Assembly (NCBI GenBank): GCA_017546125.1
Contig: JAFYXO010000030.1
Span: 1 to 36,419, forward strand
DNA from: Bacteroidales bacterium
GTDB lineage: Bacteria > Bacteroidota > Bacteroidia > Bacteroidales > UBA932
Length of the DNA: 36,419 bases
Direction: 5' to 3'
Under the pieces are notes generated by a model. The model saw only the letters and a program-made list of their open reading frames with translations. It was not told the DNA's origin and did not search any database. The position numbers and the translations under genes were made by a program. Each line of letters opens with the position of its first letter. Position 1 is the stretch's first letter. Positions 16,601-25,459 of this stretch are shown here, piece by piece.

Positions 16601-16685
16601 TTAAACGAATGCGATTTTGGTCCCCAAATGGAACATTCCAGAAAATTATTTTTCAAAATCCGCATTGTAGGCCATTTTGTAGTGC

Positions 16686-16716
16686 TTGCAAAAACGCCAA
16701 CAAAATCTTAATTTTG
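16686..16716 (+). promoter_or_regulatory. promoter of the island trio
   Basis: TTG at 16686-16688 and TAATTTTG at 16709-16716 with 20 bases between fit the Bacteroidota consensus. The -7 box ends 16 bases before the first ATG. Confidence 0.7.
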
Positions 16717-16732
16717 TGAGAAACCGATAATT

Positions 16733-17320
16733 ATGCCATTGAAAATCTACCTTGATAAGAGACAAAACAAACACGGAGAGTCCCCTATCCGCGTTGTCTG
16801 GTCATTCAATGGTGACCGGTATCAAACAACGATGGGGTTCAGCATTCCCCCTAAAGCTTGGGATGATGACTCCAAGCGTGTGACTCCTGCAGAGTACAAT
16901 CATAAAAATACTCCATCGACGACTATCAATGCCTTTATCGAAGTTACAGAGAAGGCAGTCAACCGTCTGGAAAACTATGCCCGTGTTCAGAACGCAGCCC
17001 TTACTAAACCTATTGTGAAAAAGGTAATAGCTGATGTCCTTAGTGCCGGTGGGGAGTATCCGACCGCCCAGGAGCCACAGTGGAAGAAGCTGCTGAAGGA
17101 ACGCGGCCTTTCAAAAGCCCGCTATTTTGAACACTTCAAAGGCGGCAAGTACAAACTCATCGGCTTCGGCAAAGACTCCGAAACTCTGGAGGATGTCGTC
17201 ATCTACCAGGCTCTGTACGGCGTTGGCCAGATCTGGGTGCGCCCGTACGAGATCTTTTTCAGCAAGGTGACACTACCGGACGGGGGTGAGGTGGAAAGGT
17301 TTAAAGAAATATCAATCTGA
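16733..17320 (+). CDS. integrase-arm-like domain fused to DUF1653
   Basis: This 195-aa protein has two parts. Residues 1-80 (KIYLDKRQNKHGESPIRVVW, GDRYQTTMGFSIPPKAWD, NHKNTPSTTINAFI) look like the arm-type DNA-binding domain found at the N-terminus of Bacteroidota tyrosine integrases. Residues 132-192 (FEHFKGGKYKLIGFGKDSET, VVIYQALYGVGQIWVRPYEIF, VERFKEI) match DUF1653, a ~60-residue beta domain usually found alone. No recombinase catalytic domain lies between, so it is not a truncated integrase; it looks like a deliberate fusion or an exon-like swap. It is the first gene of the trio, with a promoter just upstream. It could target DNA for the nuclease-like partners; that is inference. Confidence 0.75.
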   Translation: MPLKIYLDKRQNKHGESPIRVVWSFNGDRYQTTMGFSIPPKAWDDDSKRVTPAEYNHKNTPSTTINAFIEVTEKAVNRLENYARVQNAALTKPIVKKVIADVLSAGGEYPTAQEPQWKKLLKERGLSKARYFEHFKGGKYKLIGFGKDSETLEDVVIYQALYGVGQIWVRPYEIFFSKVTLPDGGEVERFKEISI

Positions 17321-17340
17321 CAAGTATTACATCATCGATT

Positions 17341-18414
17341 ATGAACAAGTCAAAAGGATATATCCCTCGAGGACAATTCAACTCCGATTTTATGAAGGAT
17401 TTACCAAACTATTTGGATATAATAGCATACGCCAAAGACCCTAATCATGAACTTGATATTCAATATAGGGGCAATAGTGTTAATATTTATTACCTCGGTT
17501 GTAGTTTGCTCAAATTAACCGATAAAGGAAGTGTAAAGTTTAATGAAAACTACTTTTATCGCCCTTCCATGTCTTCTCTTCGGATGACAGATATAGATCG
17601 ATTGATTAAACTTGAGGACGGTGCAATAAGCCAGGAATCCAAGTTTTTTATGGGAAAGAGTCCTGAGTTCATTAAACCCTATAAAGCCAAAGCATATGCT
17701 ATAAAAGCAGACTTAACCGAGCAAAGGGATACTATGATAGAACGTCTTAAGAATGCTAAAGGCGAAAGTGTAGGGCAAGTCCTCGAGGAGATGAAAAAGA
17801 CGATGTATGATTGGAAAAAGGCTCTCAAAGATGCAAGAATAAGAACTTCCGTAATCGGAGAAAGAGTGGTCCAACACTACATTTCACTATATAACAAAGA
17901 GAAAGAGCCCGGCTCTGAATTCGTTGTACTTGACTTAGAATATGCACTGAGCGAGAAATCTCTCTACCGCATCCCAGAAGACAAGAAAACCCAATCAGGA
18001 AAAAGGCAGCCAATAATAGATATTGTTGCAATAGAAAAGGCCACAGGCCAACTCTATGTCATGGAATTAAAATACGGACTTAAAAGTGCGAGCGGTGATG
18101 CCGGTGTTGATGTGCACTATCAGGATTATTTGAATTCTGTCGGAGATGATTCTAAATGGCGCTATTTCTTGAAAGACATCAATATCCTATATCAGAGAGA
18201 GAAACAAGACGGGGTCTTATCTGAAGTGTGTTTAAAGCAAGAGAAACCTGTATTTGTATTCGTTCTAAAGCCAACGAAAGCAACTGATGTTGAAGAATTT
18301 GCAAAAATAGTAGCGAAGAAGTGCAATGCAGACATCCCGATTATCAACCTTCCTTTAGAGAAAGACTACGAGAATCCTACGCGCCAATCACATCATCTTT
18401 TATTGGAAAGATAA
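17341..18414 (+). CDS. PD-(D/E)xK nuclease-like protein
   Basis: This 357-aa protein is not assigned to a named family by eye. The C-terminal half holds a restriction-endonuclease-like core: a preceding helix with Glu174 (VIGERVVQHYI), then PIIDIVAIE with Asp227, then YVMELKYG with Glu242 and Lys244. That is the D-(x)14-ExK arrangement of PD-(D/E)xK enzymes. Residues 120-170 are charged and helical (coiled-coil-like). The N-terminal ~110 residues are unrecognised. It starts 20 bases after the DUF1653 gene and ends three bases before the next, so all three genes are probably one transcript. It is likely a DNA- or RNA-acting nuclease; neither substrate nor activity is shown by sequence. Confidence 0.7.
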   Translation: MNKSKGYIPRGQFNSDFMKDLPNYLDIIAYAKDPNHELDIQYRGNSVNIYYLGCSLLKLTDKGSVKFNENYFYRPSMSSLRMTDIDRLIKLEDGAISQESKFFMGKSPEFIKPYKAKAYAIKADLTEQRDTMIERLKNAKGESVGQVLEEMKKTMYDWKKALKDARIRTSVIGERVVQHYISLYNKEKEPGSEFVVLDLEYALSEKSLYRIPEDKKTQSGKRQPIIDIVAIEKATGQLYVMELKYGLKSASGDAGVDVHYQDYLNSVGDDSKWRYFLKDINILYQREKQDGVLSEVCLKQEKPVFVFVLKPTKATDVEEFAKIVAKKCNADIPIINLPLEKDYENPTRQSHHLLLER

Positions 18415-18417
18415 TTC

Positions 18418-19761
18418 ATGAAAATCACCCTTCACCGACCTCACCAGATAGGCGGCTGCATCACGGAGATTGAATCCAATGCAGGCACCCGGATTTTCAT
18501 AGACCTAGGTCATTTGCTTCCGGATGGAGACAAACCTTCCGACGATAAGCTGGCCACTAAAGATGCCATCGACAAACTGACTGCCGGTGCGGCTGCCATA
18601 CTGTACACGCACAATCACGGGGACCACGTAGAATTGTTCAACCTGGTGGATGAAGGCATTCCCCAGTACATTGGCAATCTTGCTGCAGATTTAATGGGGC
18701 GCAAGTACCAGCGTCTATCCTGCCTGGATGACCAGCATGAGGAATGCATGGACCGGTTGAAGAAACTGGAGAACTTCCATTTTTATCACGCAGGAAAGCC
18801 ACTTTATTTCGGCAAAAGGAAAGACATTACGGTGACACCCTTCTATGTCAGCCATTCGGCCACAGATTCCTATATGCTAAAGATTCAGTGTGATGGAAAG
18901 ACGGTCATCCATACCGGTGATTTTCGTGAACATGGATACCTGGGCGATGGCCTGCGCAAAGTAATTGACAAGTTCCATATTGCCGGCAATGTTGATGTAT
19001 TGATTGTTGAGGGAACCAATGTCGGCCAGACAAACAAGCCTGTAATGAGCGAAAAGGAGATTTGCGACTGCTTCAAGGAAATAATGGCCAAGCGCAAGAA
19101 TGTCTTTGTCCTTTGCTCCTCTCAAGATGCTGACCGCCTGGAGTCCGTCTATCAGGCTAATTATGCCACGAAGCCCTGGCGGCCTTTTGTCTGTGACAGT
19201 TTCCAGGCAGAGACGATAGAAAGGATTAAAATGGAATATAAGGGACTTGGGCCTCATTACCAGTTTGATAACGGTAATGCCTATATCTATAATTATGACC
19301 CGACGAAAAACAAAAGGCTTGTAGCTAAGATGAAGGAATGTGGCTTTACGATGCTTATTCGTAGCAGCGATAAGTTCGCAGAATGGATAGATGATATCCT
19401 TCAGTTCTGTAATAAAGAAGAGACTTCCTTCGTCTATTCCATGTATCGTGGATATGTTGAAAAAGACAAGGGCGGATATAATGAGAAAACAGACGCCTTT
19501 ATTCAGCCCCTAGTTGCAGGTTCTACACCATGCCAGGAGGACAGCAAGAGATATGACTACGTCCACACGTCTGGCCATGCTTCTATTCAATCTCTAAAAA
19601 AAATCTGCGAACTCATTGGCCCCAAGACTGCTATTATCCCTATTCATCACAACTCGGATGCTAATTTCCACACCGTGGGATTGCGTAAAGATTTGGATGA
19701 CAAGATTGTTGAGACTGATACTCTCGTTGATGAAGTATCCATCATCTTTGATTTGGCTTAG
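18418..19761 (+). CDS. metallo-beta-lactamase/beta-CASP fold hydrolase (RNase J-like)
   Basis: This 447-aa protein has the metal-binding motifs of the MBL superfamily: THNHGDH at 64-70 (His65, His67, Asp69, His70), His146 in FYVSHSATDS, and Asp168 in HTGDFR. After these come a Rossmann-like insert with KNVFVLCSSQDADRL and a C-terminal block HTSGHAS followed by IIPIHHN. This order matches beta-CASP nucleases of the RNase J/CPSF type, where the last histidines complete the metal site. It is shorter than cellular RNase J (~550 aa) and lacks the usual C-terminal domain. Three bases separate it from the PD-(D/E)xK gene, so translation is probably coupled. The likely function is nucleic-acid hydrolysis; a non-nuclease MBL is possible. 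Confidence 0.78.
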   Translation: MKITLHRPHQIGGCITEIESNAGTRIFIDLGHLLPDGDKPSDDKLATKDAIDKLTAGAAAILYTHNHGDHVELFNLVDEGIPQYIGNLAADLMGRKYQRLSCLDDQHEECMDRLKKLENFHFYHAGKPLYFGKRKDITVTPFYVSHSATDSYMLKIQCDGKTVIHTGDFREHGYLGDGLRKVIDKFHIAGNVDVLIVEGTNVGQTNKPVMSEKEICDCFKEIMAKRKNVFVLCSSQDADRLESVYQANYATKPWRPFVCDSFQAETIERIKMEYKGLGPHYQFDNGNAYIYNYDPTKNKRLVAKMKECGFTMLIRSSDKFAEWIDDILQFCNKEETSFVYSMYRGYVEKDKGGYNEKTDAFIQPLVAGSTPCQEDSKRYDYVHTSGHASIQSLKKICELIGPKTAIIPIHHNSDANFHTVGLRKDLDDKIVETDTLVDEVSIIFDLA

Positions 19762-19858
19762 AGATGATATACAACCTCACAGTGGTATGAAGTCCTAGAT
19801 TAGACAAGACTACCAGGACATCAGTGAGAGTCCGTCCGAGAATGGCTTAACTCCATAG

Positions 19859-20277
19859 CCGCGACAAAAAAGCGTGAAATCTTGACGCGGAAAGCGAAAA
19901 TCATGTCGGCCGCGACAGAAAATTAGGAAAAGTTGACGCATGGGAAATGCCTGATATCTGCTGCGTCAGGTGTGGAAAAGTGAGCTGAGTGAAGGAAATC
20001 GTGTCGTGACGCGTGGAAAATACCCGATATCCGATGCGTCAGGTATAGAAGAACTTTCTGACGGAGCAAGCGGCTGCGGAGGATTAGATTCTGCAGACCG
20101 TGGCCGCCCATGGCCACGTGAATGGGAGGGGCCCGCTGCATAGCAGTGGGAGGGATGAAGCGAAGCGGAAGTCTGCAGAACTAACCTCCGAGCCGCGTCC
20201 AAAAATCGCGAAAAGTGGTCGCGGGAAGTGAAAATCTGCCCCGTCGCGTCCAAAAAACACCAAAAGCTGTCGCGGGA
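19859..20277. repeat. right composite repeat of the island (stem-loop array)
   Basis: Direct copy of 15100-15516, diverged but collinear. Type A stem-loops lie at 19859-19890, 19911-19939, 20193-20224 and 20243-20277; type B at 19934-19968 and 20007-20041, one more than on the left. The shared stretch around TATAGAAGAACTTTCTGA precedes the nested hairpin element on both sides. The rest of 19762-20348 holds no supported gene; the last 65 bases carry the hutU promoter. Confidence 0.85.
20077..20190. repeat. dispersed hairpin repeat element, copy 3 (diverged)
   Basis: Outer arms 20077-20098 and 20171-20190 pair around TTCTGCAGAC. Inner stems GTGGCC/GGCCAC (20099-20118) and a CCCGCTGC/GCAGTGGG stem at about 20132-20150 follow. 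The architecture and the GCGAAGCGGAAG segment resemble copies 1 and 2, but the arms have a different sequence. Confidence 0.75.
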
Positions 20278-20316
20278 GAGATATCGATCCGCTGACTTGA
20301 TATCCTTTTTTTTCAC

Positions 20317-20324
20317 TATATTTG
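20317..20324 (+). promoter_or_regulatory. putative -7 element of hutU
   Basis: TATATTTG matches TAnnTTTG, 24 bases before the ATG. A TTG at 20297-20299 is 17 bases upstream, slightly closer than usual. It sits just beyond the right island repeat. Confidence 0.6.
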
Positions 20325-20348
20325 TAACCGACACTAATGTAAAAGGTT

Positions 20349-22331
20349 ATGAACGATTTTCAGAGAGCAATATTGGCTGGTATTCCGGATGTTTTGCCGG
20401 AGCCAAAAGGCTATGACCCAAATATAAACCATGCTCCCAAGCGTAAGGATATTCTGAATGCTGCCGAGAAGAAACTGGCACTGAAGAATGCATTGAGATA
20501 CTTCCCTGCCAAGCACCATGCGACCCTGCTTCCAGAGTTCAGACAGGAGCTTGAGACTTACGGCCGTATCTATATGTACCGCTTCCGTCCCGACTATAAA
20601 ATCCATGCGAGGAGCATAGACGAATTCCCTCACAAGAGCCGTCAGGCAGCAGCCATTATGCTGATGCTCTCAAATAATCTTGACTATGCTGTGGCCCAAC
20701 ATCCTCACGAACTTATCACATACGGAGGAAATGGGGCAGCATTCCAGAACTGGGCACAATACCTTCTTACCATGCAGTATCTGGCCCAGATGACAGATGA
20801 TCAGACTCTTGTTCTATATTCGGGACATCCGCTTGGCCTTTTCCCATCACATCCGGGTGCACCACGACTCGTCATTACAAACGGTTTGGTGATCCCTAAC
20901 TACTCTTCAAAGGACCATTGGGAGAAATTCAATGCTCTCGGAGTATCGCAGTACGGTCAGATGACTGCAGGATCGTTTATGTATATAGGTCCACAAGGTA
21001 TTGTTCACGGTACTACCATTACTGTCCTTAATGCAGCACGTATGCATAGCGACGAGATCAGGGGGCAGATCTTCGTTAGTTCGGGTCTTGGAGGAATGTC
21101 GGGTGCTCAGCCTAAGGCTGCAGTGATAGCCGGTGTAGTGGGTATAGTGGCAGAGATCAACCCTAAAGCTGTACAGAAACGTTACGAGCAAGGTTGGGTA
21201 GATGAGGTGTATACAGATCTTGACGAACTTATCGCACGCGCACTCAAGGCAAAAGAGGCGAAGGAGGCAGTTTCCCTTGCATATCAGGGTAACGTCGTAG
21301 ATCTTTGGGAGAGACTTGCAGAACTTGATATAAAGGTGGATCTCGGTTCAGACCAGACTTCACTCCATAACCCTTGGGCAGGTGGCTATTACCCTGTCGG
21401 ATACACTTTCGAGGAGTCCAATGAGATGATGGCCAATGAGCCGGAGAGATTCAAGGAGGCGGTTCAGGAGACCCTACGCCGCCATGCTGCTGCCATCAAT
21501 AAACTTACAGCGGCGGGTATGTACTTCTTCGACTATGGCAATGCATTCCTTCTCGAGGCATCTCGCGCAGGTGCAGATATAGTCAAGGAGGATGGTACAT
21601 TCAAGTACCCTTCATATGTTCAGGATATTATGGGACCTCTCTTCTTCGATTACGGTTTCGGCCCATACAGATGGGTCTGCACATCATCGAAGCCGGAGGA
21701 TCTTGCTGAGACCGACAGACTTGCAGCAGAGGTACTCGAAGAGATATTGAAGGATGCTCCGGAAGAGATCCAGTCGCAGCTCAAGGACAATATCCATTGG
21801 ATAAAAGAGGCTGGCAAGAACCAATTGGTGGTGGGTTCGCAGGCGAGAATCCTGTACGCAGATGCTGAGGGTAGGACAAAAGTGGCTCTCGCAATGAACA
21901 AAGCGATCCGCGAGGGACGCATCTCTGCACCTATCGTACTGGGTCGTGACCATCACGATGTGTCGGGTACAGACTCTCCATACCGCGAGACATCAAATAT
22001 CTATGACGGCTCAAGCTTCACCGCAGATATGGCCATCCACAACGTTATCGGTGATTCATTCCGTGGAGCTACATGGGTATCAATCCACAACGGCGGTGGC
22101 GTCGGCTGGGGAGAGGTGATAAACGGAGGCTTCGGTATGGTCATCGACGGCTCAGAAGAGTCCGACCGCAAGATAAAGGAGATGCTACACTGGGATGTGA
22201 ACAATGGTATTGCACGTCGCAGCTGGGCGCGCAATAAAGGGGCTATGTTCGCTATCAAGCGTGAGATGGAGCGTACTCCAAACTTGAAAGTGACCCTCCC
22301 TAATCTAGTAGACGAGAGCTTGTTTGAATAA
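20349..22331 (+). CDS. hutU: urocanate hydratase
   Basis: This 660-aa enzyme converts urocanate to 4-imidazolone-5-propionate in histidine degradation, using tightly bound NAD+. Family blocks are visible: ITYGGNGAAFQNW, GQMTAGSFMYIGPQGIVHGT, SSGLGGMSGAQPKA (NAD-binding), DQTSLHNPWAGGYYP, GMYFFDYGNAFLLEA and LGRDHHDVSGTDSPYRET. The length fits the longer Bacteroidota form. The other hut genes (hutH, hutI, ftcD) are not in the window, so it is a single gene here. It overlaps the convergent lplA by 32 bases at the 3' end and has no terminator between. The start is supported by the promoter at 20317 and by the conserved N-terminus ILAGIPDVLP. Confidence 0.95.
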   Translation: MNDFQRAILAGIPDVLPEPKGYDPNINHAPKRKDILNAAEKKLALKNALRYFPAKHHATLLPEFRQELETYGRIYMYRFRPDYKIHARSIDEFPHKSRQAAAIMLMLSNNLDYAVAQHPHELITYGGNGAAFQNWAQYLLTMQYLAQMTDDQTLVLYSGHPLGLFPSHPGAPRLVITNGLVIPNYSSKDHWEKFNALGVSQYGQMTAGSFMYIGPQGIVHGTTITVLNAARMHSDEIRGQIFVSSGLGGMSGAQPKAAVIAGVVGIVAEINPKAVQKRYEQGWVDEVYTDLDELIARALKAKEAKEAVSLAYQGNVVDLWERLAELDIKVDLGSDQTSLHNPWAGGYYPVGYTFEESNEMMANEPERFKEAVQETLRRHAAAINKLTAAGMYFFDYGNAFLLEASRAGADIVKEDGTFKYPSYVQDIMGPLFFDYGFGPYRWVCTSSKPEDLAETDRLAAEVLEEILKDAPEEIQSQLKDNIHWIKEAGKNQLVVGSQARILYADAEGRTKVALAMNKAIREGRISAPIVLGRDHHDVSGTDSPYRETSNIYDGSSFTADMAIHNVIGDSFRGATWVSIHNGGGVGWGEVINGGFGMVIDGSEESDRKIKEMLHWDVNNGIARRSWARNKGAMFAIKREMERTPNLKVTLPNLVDESLFE

Positions 22332-23298
22332 GTCCGGTGAAAATTTCAGGGGTCATCCCTGAGATATAACTGTTAATGTCAATAGATGATACGGCGGCAA
22401 ATATGTCGTCGTATCTGTTTAATACACCTACAAGTCTGGACTCAAGTTCTGATGTGGGGGCTGTAAAGAAGTAGTCACCAAGAATGCGGCACTCCTGTAT
22501 TATCCCTTTTTCTACATTGAGATACACCTCTATGAATCCAGAGGGGAGCTTCACGGAGTTTGAAAATGTATATTTGGGAGATACACCGAAGTTCCACTCT
22601 TGGGTGGAATATTTCTCTTCGTACAATCTCTTAATCTTCTCAAGCTCTTCTGGGGTATAATCTGATGCATCCTCATCCTTGGCCACTTCATTGTAGATGT
22701 ACTGGATGAAATCCTCGATCTCCATTGGGACAGGGAGGTGCTGGCTGATGTTTGTGACGCGGGATCTAGTGGACTGAACCCCCTTTCCGACAAACTTCTC
22801 CGGACGGGCATTCAGAGCGCCGCTAAGATCTGAAATCGATGCGGAGAACATCAGTGTCCCGTGCTGGAGTACCCTGTCTCGATAGATGCAAATGGCATTG
22901 CCTGAAAACTTTTTCCCATCTATGAGAAGGTCGTTGCGCCCCTCCAGATATGCATCCACCCCCAGTTTGCGAAGCGCTGCAATGATTGGCGCTGTAAATC
23001 TGGCAAACATGGCGCTGGTGTCCTCGCCATCCACTTTCTTGTCGATAAATGTGAAGTTGATATTGCCCAGGTCATGGAATACAGCACCACCTCCAGTGAG
23101 TCTGCGGACCACAGGGATATTGTTCTGGTGGATAAACTGGCCGTTGATCTCTGCCGCGGCATTCTGGTTTTTACCAATGATTACAGATGGGGAATTGCGC
23201 CAAAGGCGAAAAACAGTTTCGCTGCACTCTTTGAGGAGGTACTCCTCAGCCGCGAGGTTGAAATAAGGGTCATGCCCTTTGTCGACGATACATCTCAT
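22300..23298 (-). CDS. lplA: lipoate--protein ligase A
   Basis: This enzyme activates free lipoate with ATP and transfers it to the E2 and H proteins of 2-oxoacid dehydrogenases and glycine cleavage. It has the motifs RRLTGGGAVFHDLGNINF (about 65-82), the catalytic-lysine block GKKFSGNA and a C-terminal accessory domain. I start it at MRCIVDKGHDPYFNLAAEEY (23298), the usual family start; an ATG at 23313 adds five residues. Either start lies inside the 3' end of the upstream PAP2 gene, indicating translational coupling. The stop lies inside the convergent hutU coding region. Confidence 0.92.
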   Translation of the reverse strand: MRCIVDKGHDPYFNLAAEEYLLKECSETVFRLWRNSPSVIIGKNQNAAAEINGQFIHQNNIPVVRRLTGGGAVFHDLGNINFTFIDKKVDGEDTSAMFARFTAPIIAALRKLGVDAYLEGRNDLLIDGKKFSGNAICIYRDRVLQHGTLMFSASISDLSGALNARPEKFVGKGVQSTRSRVTNISQHLPVPMEIEDFIQYIYNEVAKDEDASDYTPEELEKIKRLYEEKYSTQEWNFGVSPKYTFSNSVKLPSGFIEVYLNVEKGIIQECRILGDYFFTAPTSELESRLVGVLNRYDDIFAAVSSIDINSYISGMTPEIFTGLIQTSSRLLD

Positions 23299-23875
23299 AT
23301 TTGTAGAGAGCAAATTTCCAGATCAGGTATACACATATTGCAAGAGCGGTACCTAAAGCAGCTCCGCAAATGACATCGAGTGGATAGTGCTTTGCAAGGT
23401 ATACTCTGCTGTAGCTTACGATGGCAGCCCAGATAAACATTGCGGCTGAGAATGGTTTTTTACGGAAGATAAGTGCTGTGAGTGTTGCTAGTCCAAAGGT
23501 GTTTGCCGCATGGCTCGATACGAAGCCGTAGCTTCCCCCTTTACCCTCCAGAAGTCTCACCATCCCCTCCAGCGCAGGTTCGTGACCCGGTCTGAATCGC
23601 TGTACAGACTCTTTAATGAAGACGGAAATCTGATCGCACAGACCGAAGCAGATGGCTATGGCTGCTACGGAGAAGAGACCCACTACCCATCTCTGGACAT
23701 TGTCAGATTTGAATGTCTGCCACTTGGGGGAGAAGAATAGCGCTATGATAAGGAGATATAGGGGAATCCATACCGGTATCGAGGAGAAGAACAGCATGAT
23801 TTTGTCTGCTATAGGGGAGTTCCACCCATTGACAGCCAAAAGGAGTTCTCTGTCGAGATTGAGTAGCGATTCCAT
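23270..23875 (-). CDS. PAP2-family lipid phosphatase
   Basis: This 201-aa integral membrane phosphatase has about five hydrophobic helices. The three acid-phosphatase motifs are present in order: KESVQRFRP (KX6RP), SSHA (PSGH-like) and SRVYLAKHYPLDV (SRX5HX3D). They form the active site that removes phosphate from lipid phosphates such as undecaprenyl diphosphate or phosphatidate; which one is not clear. Start and stop fit its neighbours: five bases after the obg stop and overlapping lplA by 29 bases. It belongs to the hpt-adk-obg-PAP2-lplA transcript. Confidence 0.9.
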   Translation of the reverse strand: MESLLNLDRELLLAVNGWNSPIADKIMLFFSSIPVWIPLYLLIIALFFSPKWQTFKSDNVQRWVVGLFSVAAIAICFGLCDQISVFIKESVQRFRPGHEPALEGMVRLLEGKGGSYGFVSSHAANTFGLATLTALIFRKKPFSAAMFIWAAIVSYSRVYLAKHYPLDVICGAALGTALAICVYLIWKFALYKYEMYRRQRA

Positions 23876-23880
23876 AACTC

Positions 23881-24873
23881 TTATTGGTTAAGTGTCTTCC
23901 AGAGAAGATCTTTGAGCTGAGGAATTCCATCTCCTGTCATAGATGATATGAAGATGGTAGGGAGGGTGCGTGGAAGATGTTTTTTCATCTCCTTCTTGAG
24001 CTCATCATCAAGCATATCGCTCTTGGTGATGGCCAATATCCTCTCTTTGTCCATAAGCTCTGGGTTGTAGAGTTTGAGCTCTTTAAGGAGGATCTTGTAC
24101 TCCTCTTTGACATCCTTGCTGTCTGCAGGGATCATAAACAGAAGCATCGAGTTGCGCTCGATATGTCTGAGGAATCGGGTTCCTAACCCTTTTCCGGTGT
24201 GGGCACCTTCAATGATACCTGGTATGTCTGCCATTACGAACGACTTGTTGTCGTAGTAGTTTACGATACCGAGGTTTGGTTCAAGTGTGGTAAATGCGTA
24301 ATCGGCAATTTTTGGTTTGGCTGCAGATACCACAGAGAGTAGTGTCGATTTGCCGGCATTAGGGAAACCGACAAGACCAACATCGGCGAGAAGTTTGAGC
24401 TCAAGGATAAACCACCCCTCGACTCCAAGTTCACCCGGCTGGGCATATCGGGGAGTCTGGTTGGTTGCACTCTTGAAGTTTGCGTTACCGAGACCTCCAC
24501 GTCCACCTTTGACGAGGATTTTCTCTTCACCCGCTTCGAGAACTTCAAACAGTACCTCACCTGTCTCTGCATCTTTGGCTACAGTGCCAAGTGGAACATC
24601 CAGGTAGATGTCTTTACCATTGGCACCTTTGCAGAGGCTTCCGCTGCCCGCTTCACCGTGGTCAGCTTTGATGTGTTTGCGGTATTTGAGGTGGATGAGG
24701 GTCCAGTATTGTGGGTTTCCCCTCAAAATGATATGACCTCCACGTCCACCGTCACCGCCGTCAGGACCACCTTTGGGTACAAACTTTTCGCGACGAAGGT
24801 GCATAGAGCCGTTTCCGCCATTACCTGACGCACAGAAAATACGTACATAGTCTATAAAGTTTGAGCTAGCCAT
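23881..24873 (-). CDS. obg: Obg-family GTPase
   Basis: This 330-aa ribosome-associated GTPase has a glycine-rich N-terminal Obg fold (about 1-158), with repeated collagen-like glycines ([13 protein letters not shown]). The G domain follows, with P-loop GFPNAGKST (about 166-174), switch region [21 protein letters not shown] and TKSD in place of NKxD. The short C-terminus (no Obg C-terminal domain) is normal in Bacteroidota. It acts in 50S assembly and growth control. It starts 19 bases after adk and is in the same transcript; PAP2 follows after five bases. Confidence 0.95.
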   Translation of the reverse strand: MASSNFIDYVRIFCASGNGGNGSMHLRREKFVPKGGPDGGDGGRGGHIILRGNPQYWTLIHLKYRKHIKADHGEAGSGSLCKGANGKDIYLDVPLGTVAKDAETGEVLFEVLEAGEEKILVKGGRGGLGNANFKSATNQTPRYAQPGELGVEGWFILELKLLADVGLVGFPNAGKSTLLSVVSAAKPKIADYAFTTLEPNLGIVNYYDNKSFVMADIPGIIEGAHTGKGLGTRFLRHIERNSMLLFMIPADSKDVKEEYKILLKELKLYNPELMDKERILAITKSDMLDDELKKEMKKHLPRTLPTIFISSMTGDGIPQLKDLLWKTLNQ

Positions 24874-24892
24874 AGTGTGTCCTTTTATTTGA

Positions 24893-25459
24893 TTATTTTA
24901 CAAATTTCGAGATGTTTTCGAAGACCTCTTCGATGGTACCGGTACCATCTACCTCCTGATATTTGTTCTGCTTTTTGTAGAAATCGATTAGTGGTTCGGT
25001 CTTGTGGTGGTATGTGTCTATCCTGTTTTGGATAATCTCCCTCTTGGTGTCGTCTATCCTACCCTCGATAAGAGCCCTGTTCTGGATGCGTTCAAACACC
25101 ATGCTGTCAGGTAGTGATATCGACAGGATAGAGGTAACCTCTTCGCCTCTCTCTTTAAGCAGTACATCAAGTGTCTCTGCTTGGGGAATTGTTCTTGGGA
25201 AACCGTCAAATAGGAAACCTTCCACTTGGGTATTCTCTTCGATGCAGTTTTTGATCATCGCCACTACCACCTCGTCTGGTACGAAATTGCCGGCATTGAT
25301 AAGGACTGCAGCCTGGTTTCCAAGGTCTGTCCCTTTTTTGATCTCCTGGCGAAGTAGGTCGCCTGTGGAGATGTGATGCAAATTGTATTTCTCTGCTAAA
25401 AATTTGGCCTGCGTCCCTTTTCCTGCTCCCGGAGGGCCAAATAGTACATAATATCTCAT
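24893..25459 (-). CDS. adk: adenylate kinase
   Basis: This enzyme catalyses ATP + AMP to 2 ADP. At 188 aa it is the short form, without the zinc-binding LID insertion. The P-loop GPPGAGKG is at 8-15, [10 protein letters not shown] binds AMP, and [11 protein letters not shown] is the AMP-specificity block. The start codon overlaps the hpt stop by one base (TAATG), a classic coupling arrangement, so hpt, adk and obg are expressed together. Confidence 0.95.
   Translation of the reverse strand: MRYYVLFGPPGAGKGTQAKFLAEKYNLHHISTGDLLRQEIKKGTDLGNQAAVLINAGNFVPDEVVVAMIKNCIEENTQVEGFLFDGFPRTIPQAETLDVLLKERGEEVTSILSISLPDSMVFERIQNRALIEGRIDDTKREIIQNRIDTYHHKTEPLIDFYKKQNKYQEVDGTGTIEEVFENISKFVK

Noticed and set aside
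16733..17320. Truncated phage integrase
   Set aside because: Only the arm domain is present and it is joined in frame to a complete DUF1653 domain, so this is not simply a broken recombinase.
15100..20277. CRISPR array
   Set aside because: Repeat units are diverged, unevenly spaced and palindromic, with no uniform spacers and no cas genes.
19966..20334. 122-aa minus-strand ORF across the right repeat
   Set aside because: Same reason: repeat-derived, low-complexity and not conserved with the left copy.
128..20340. Shared GACACTAATGT at 130-140 and before hutU
   Set aside because: Eleven bases only, without further similarity around them; likely chance in AT-rich leader sequence.
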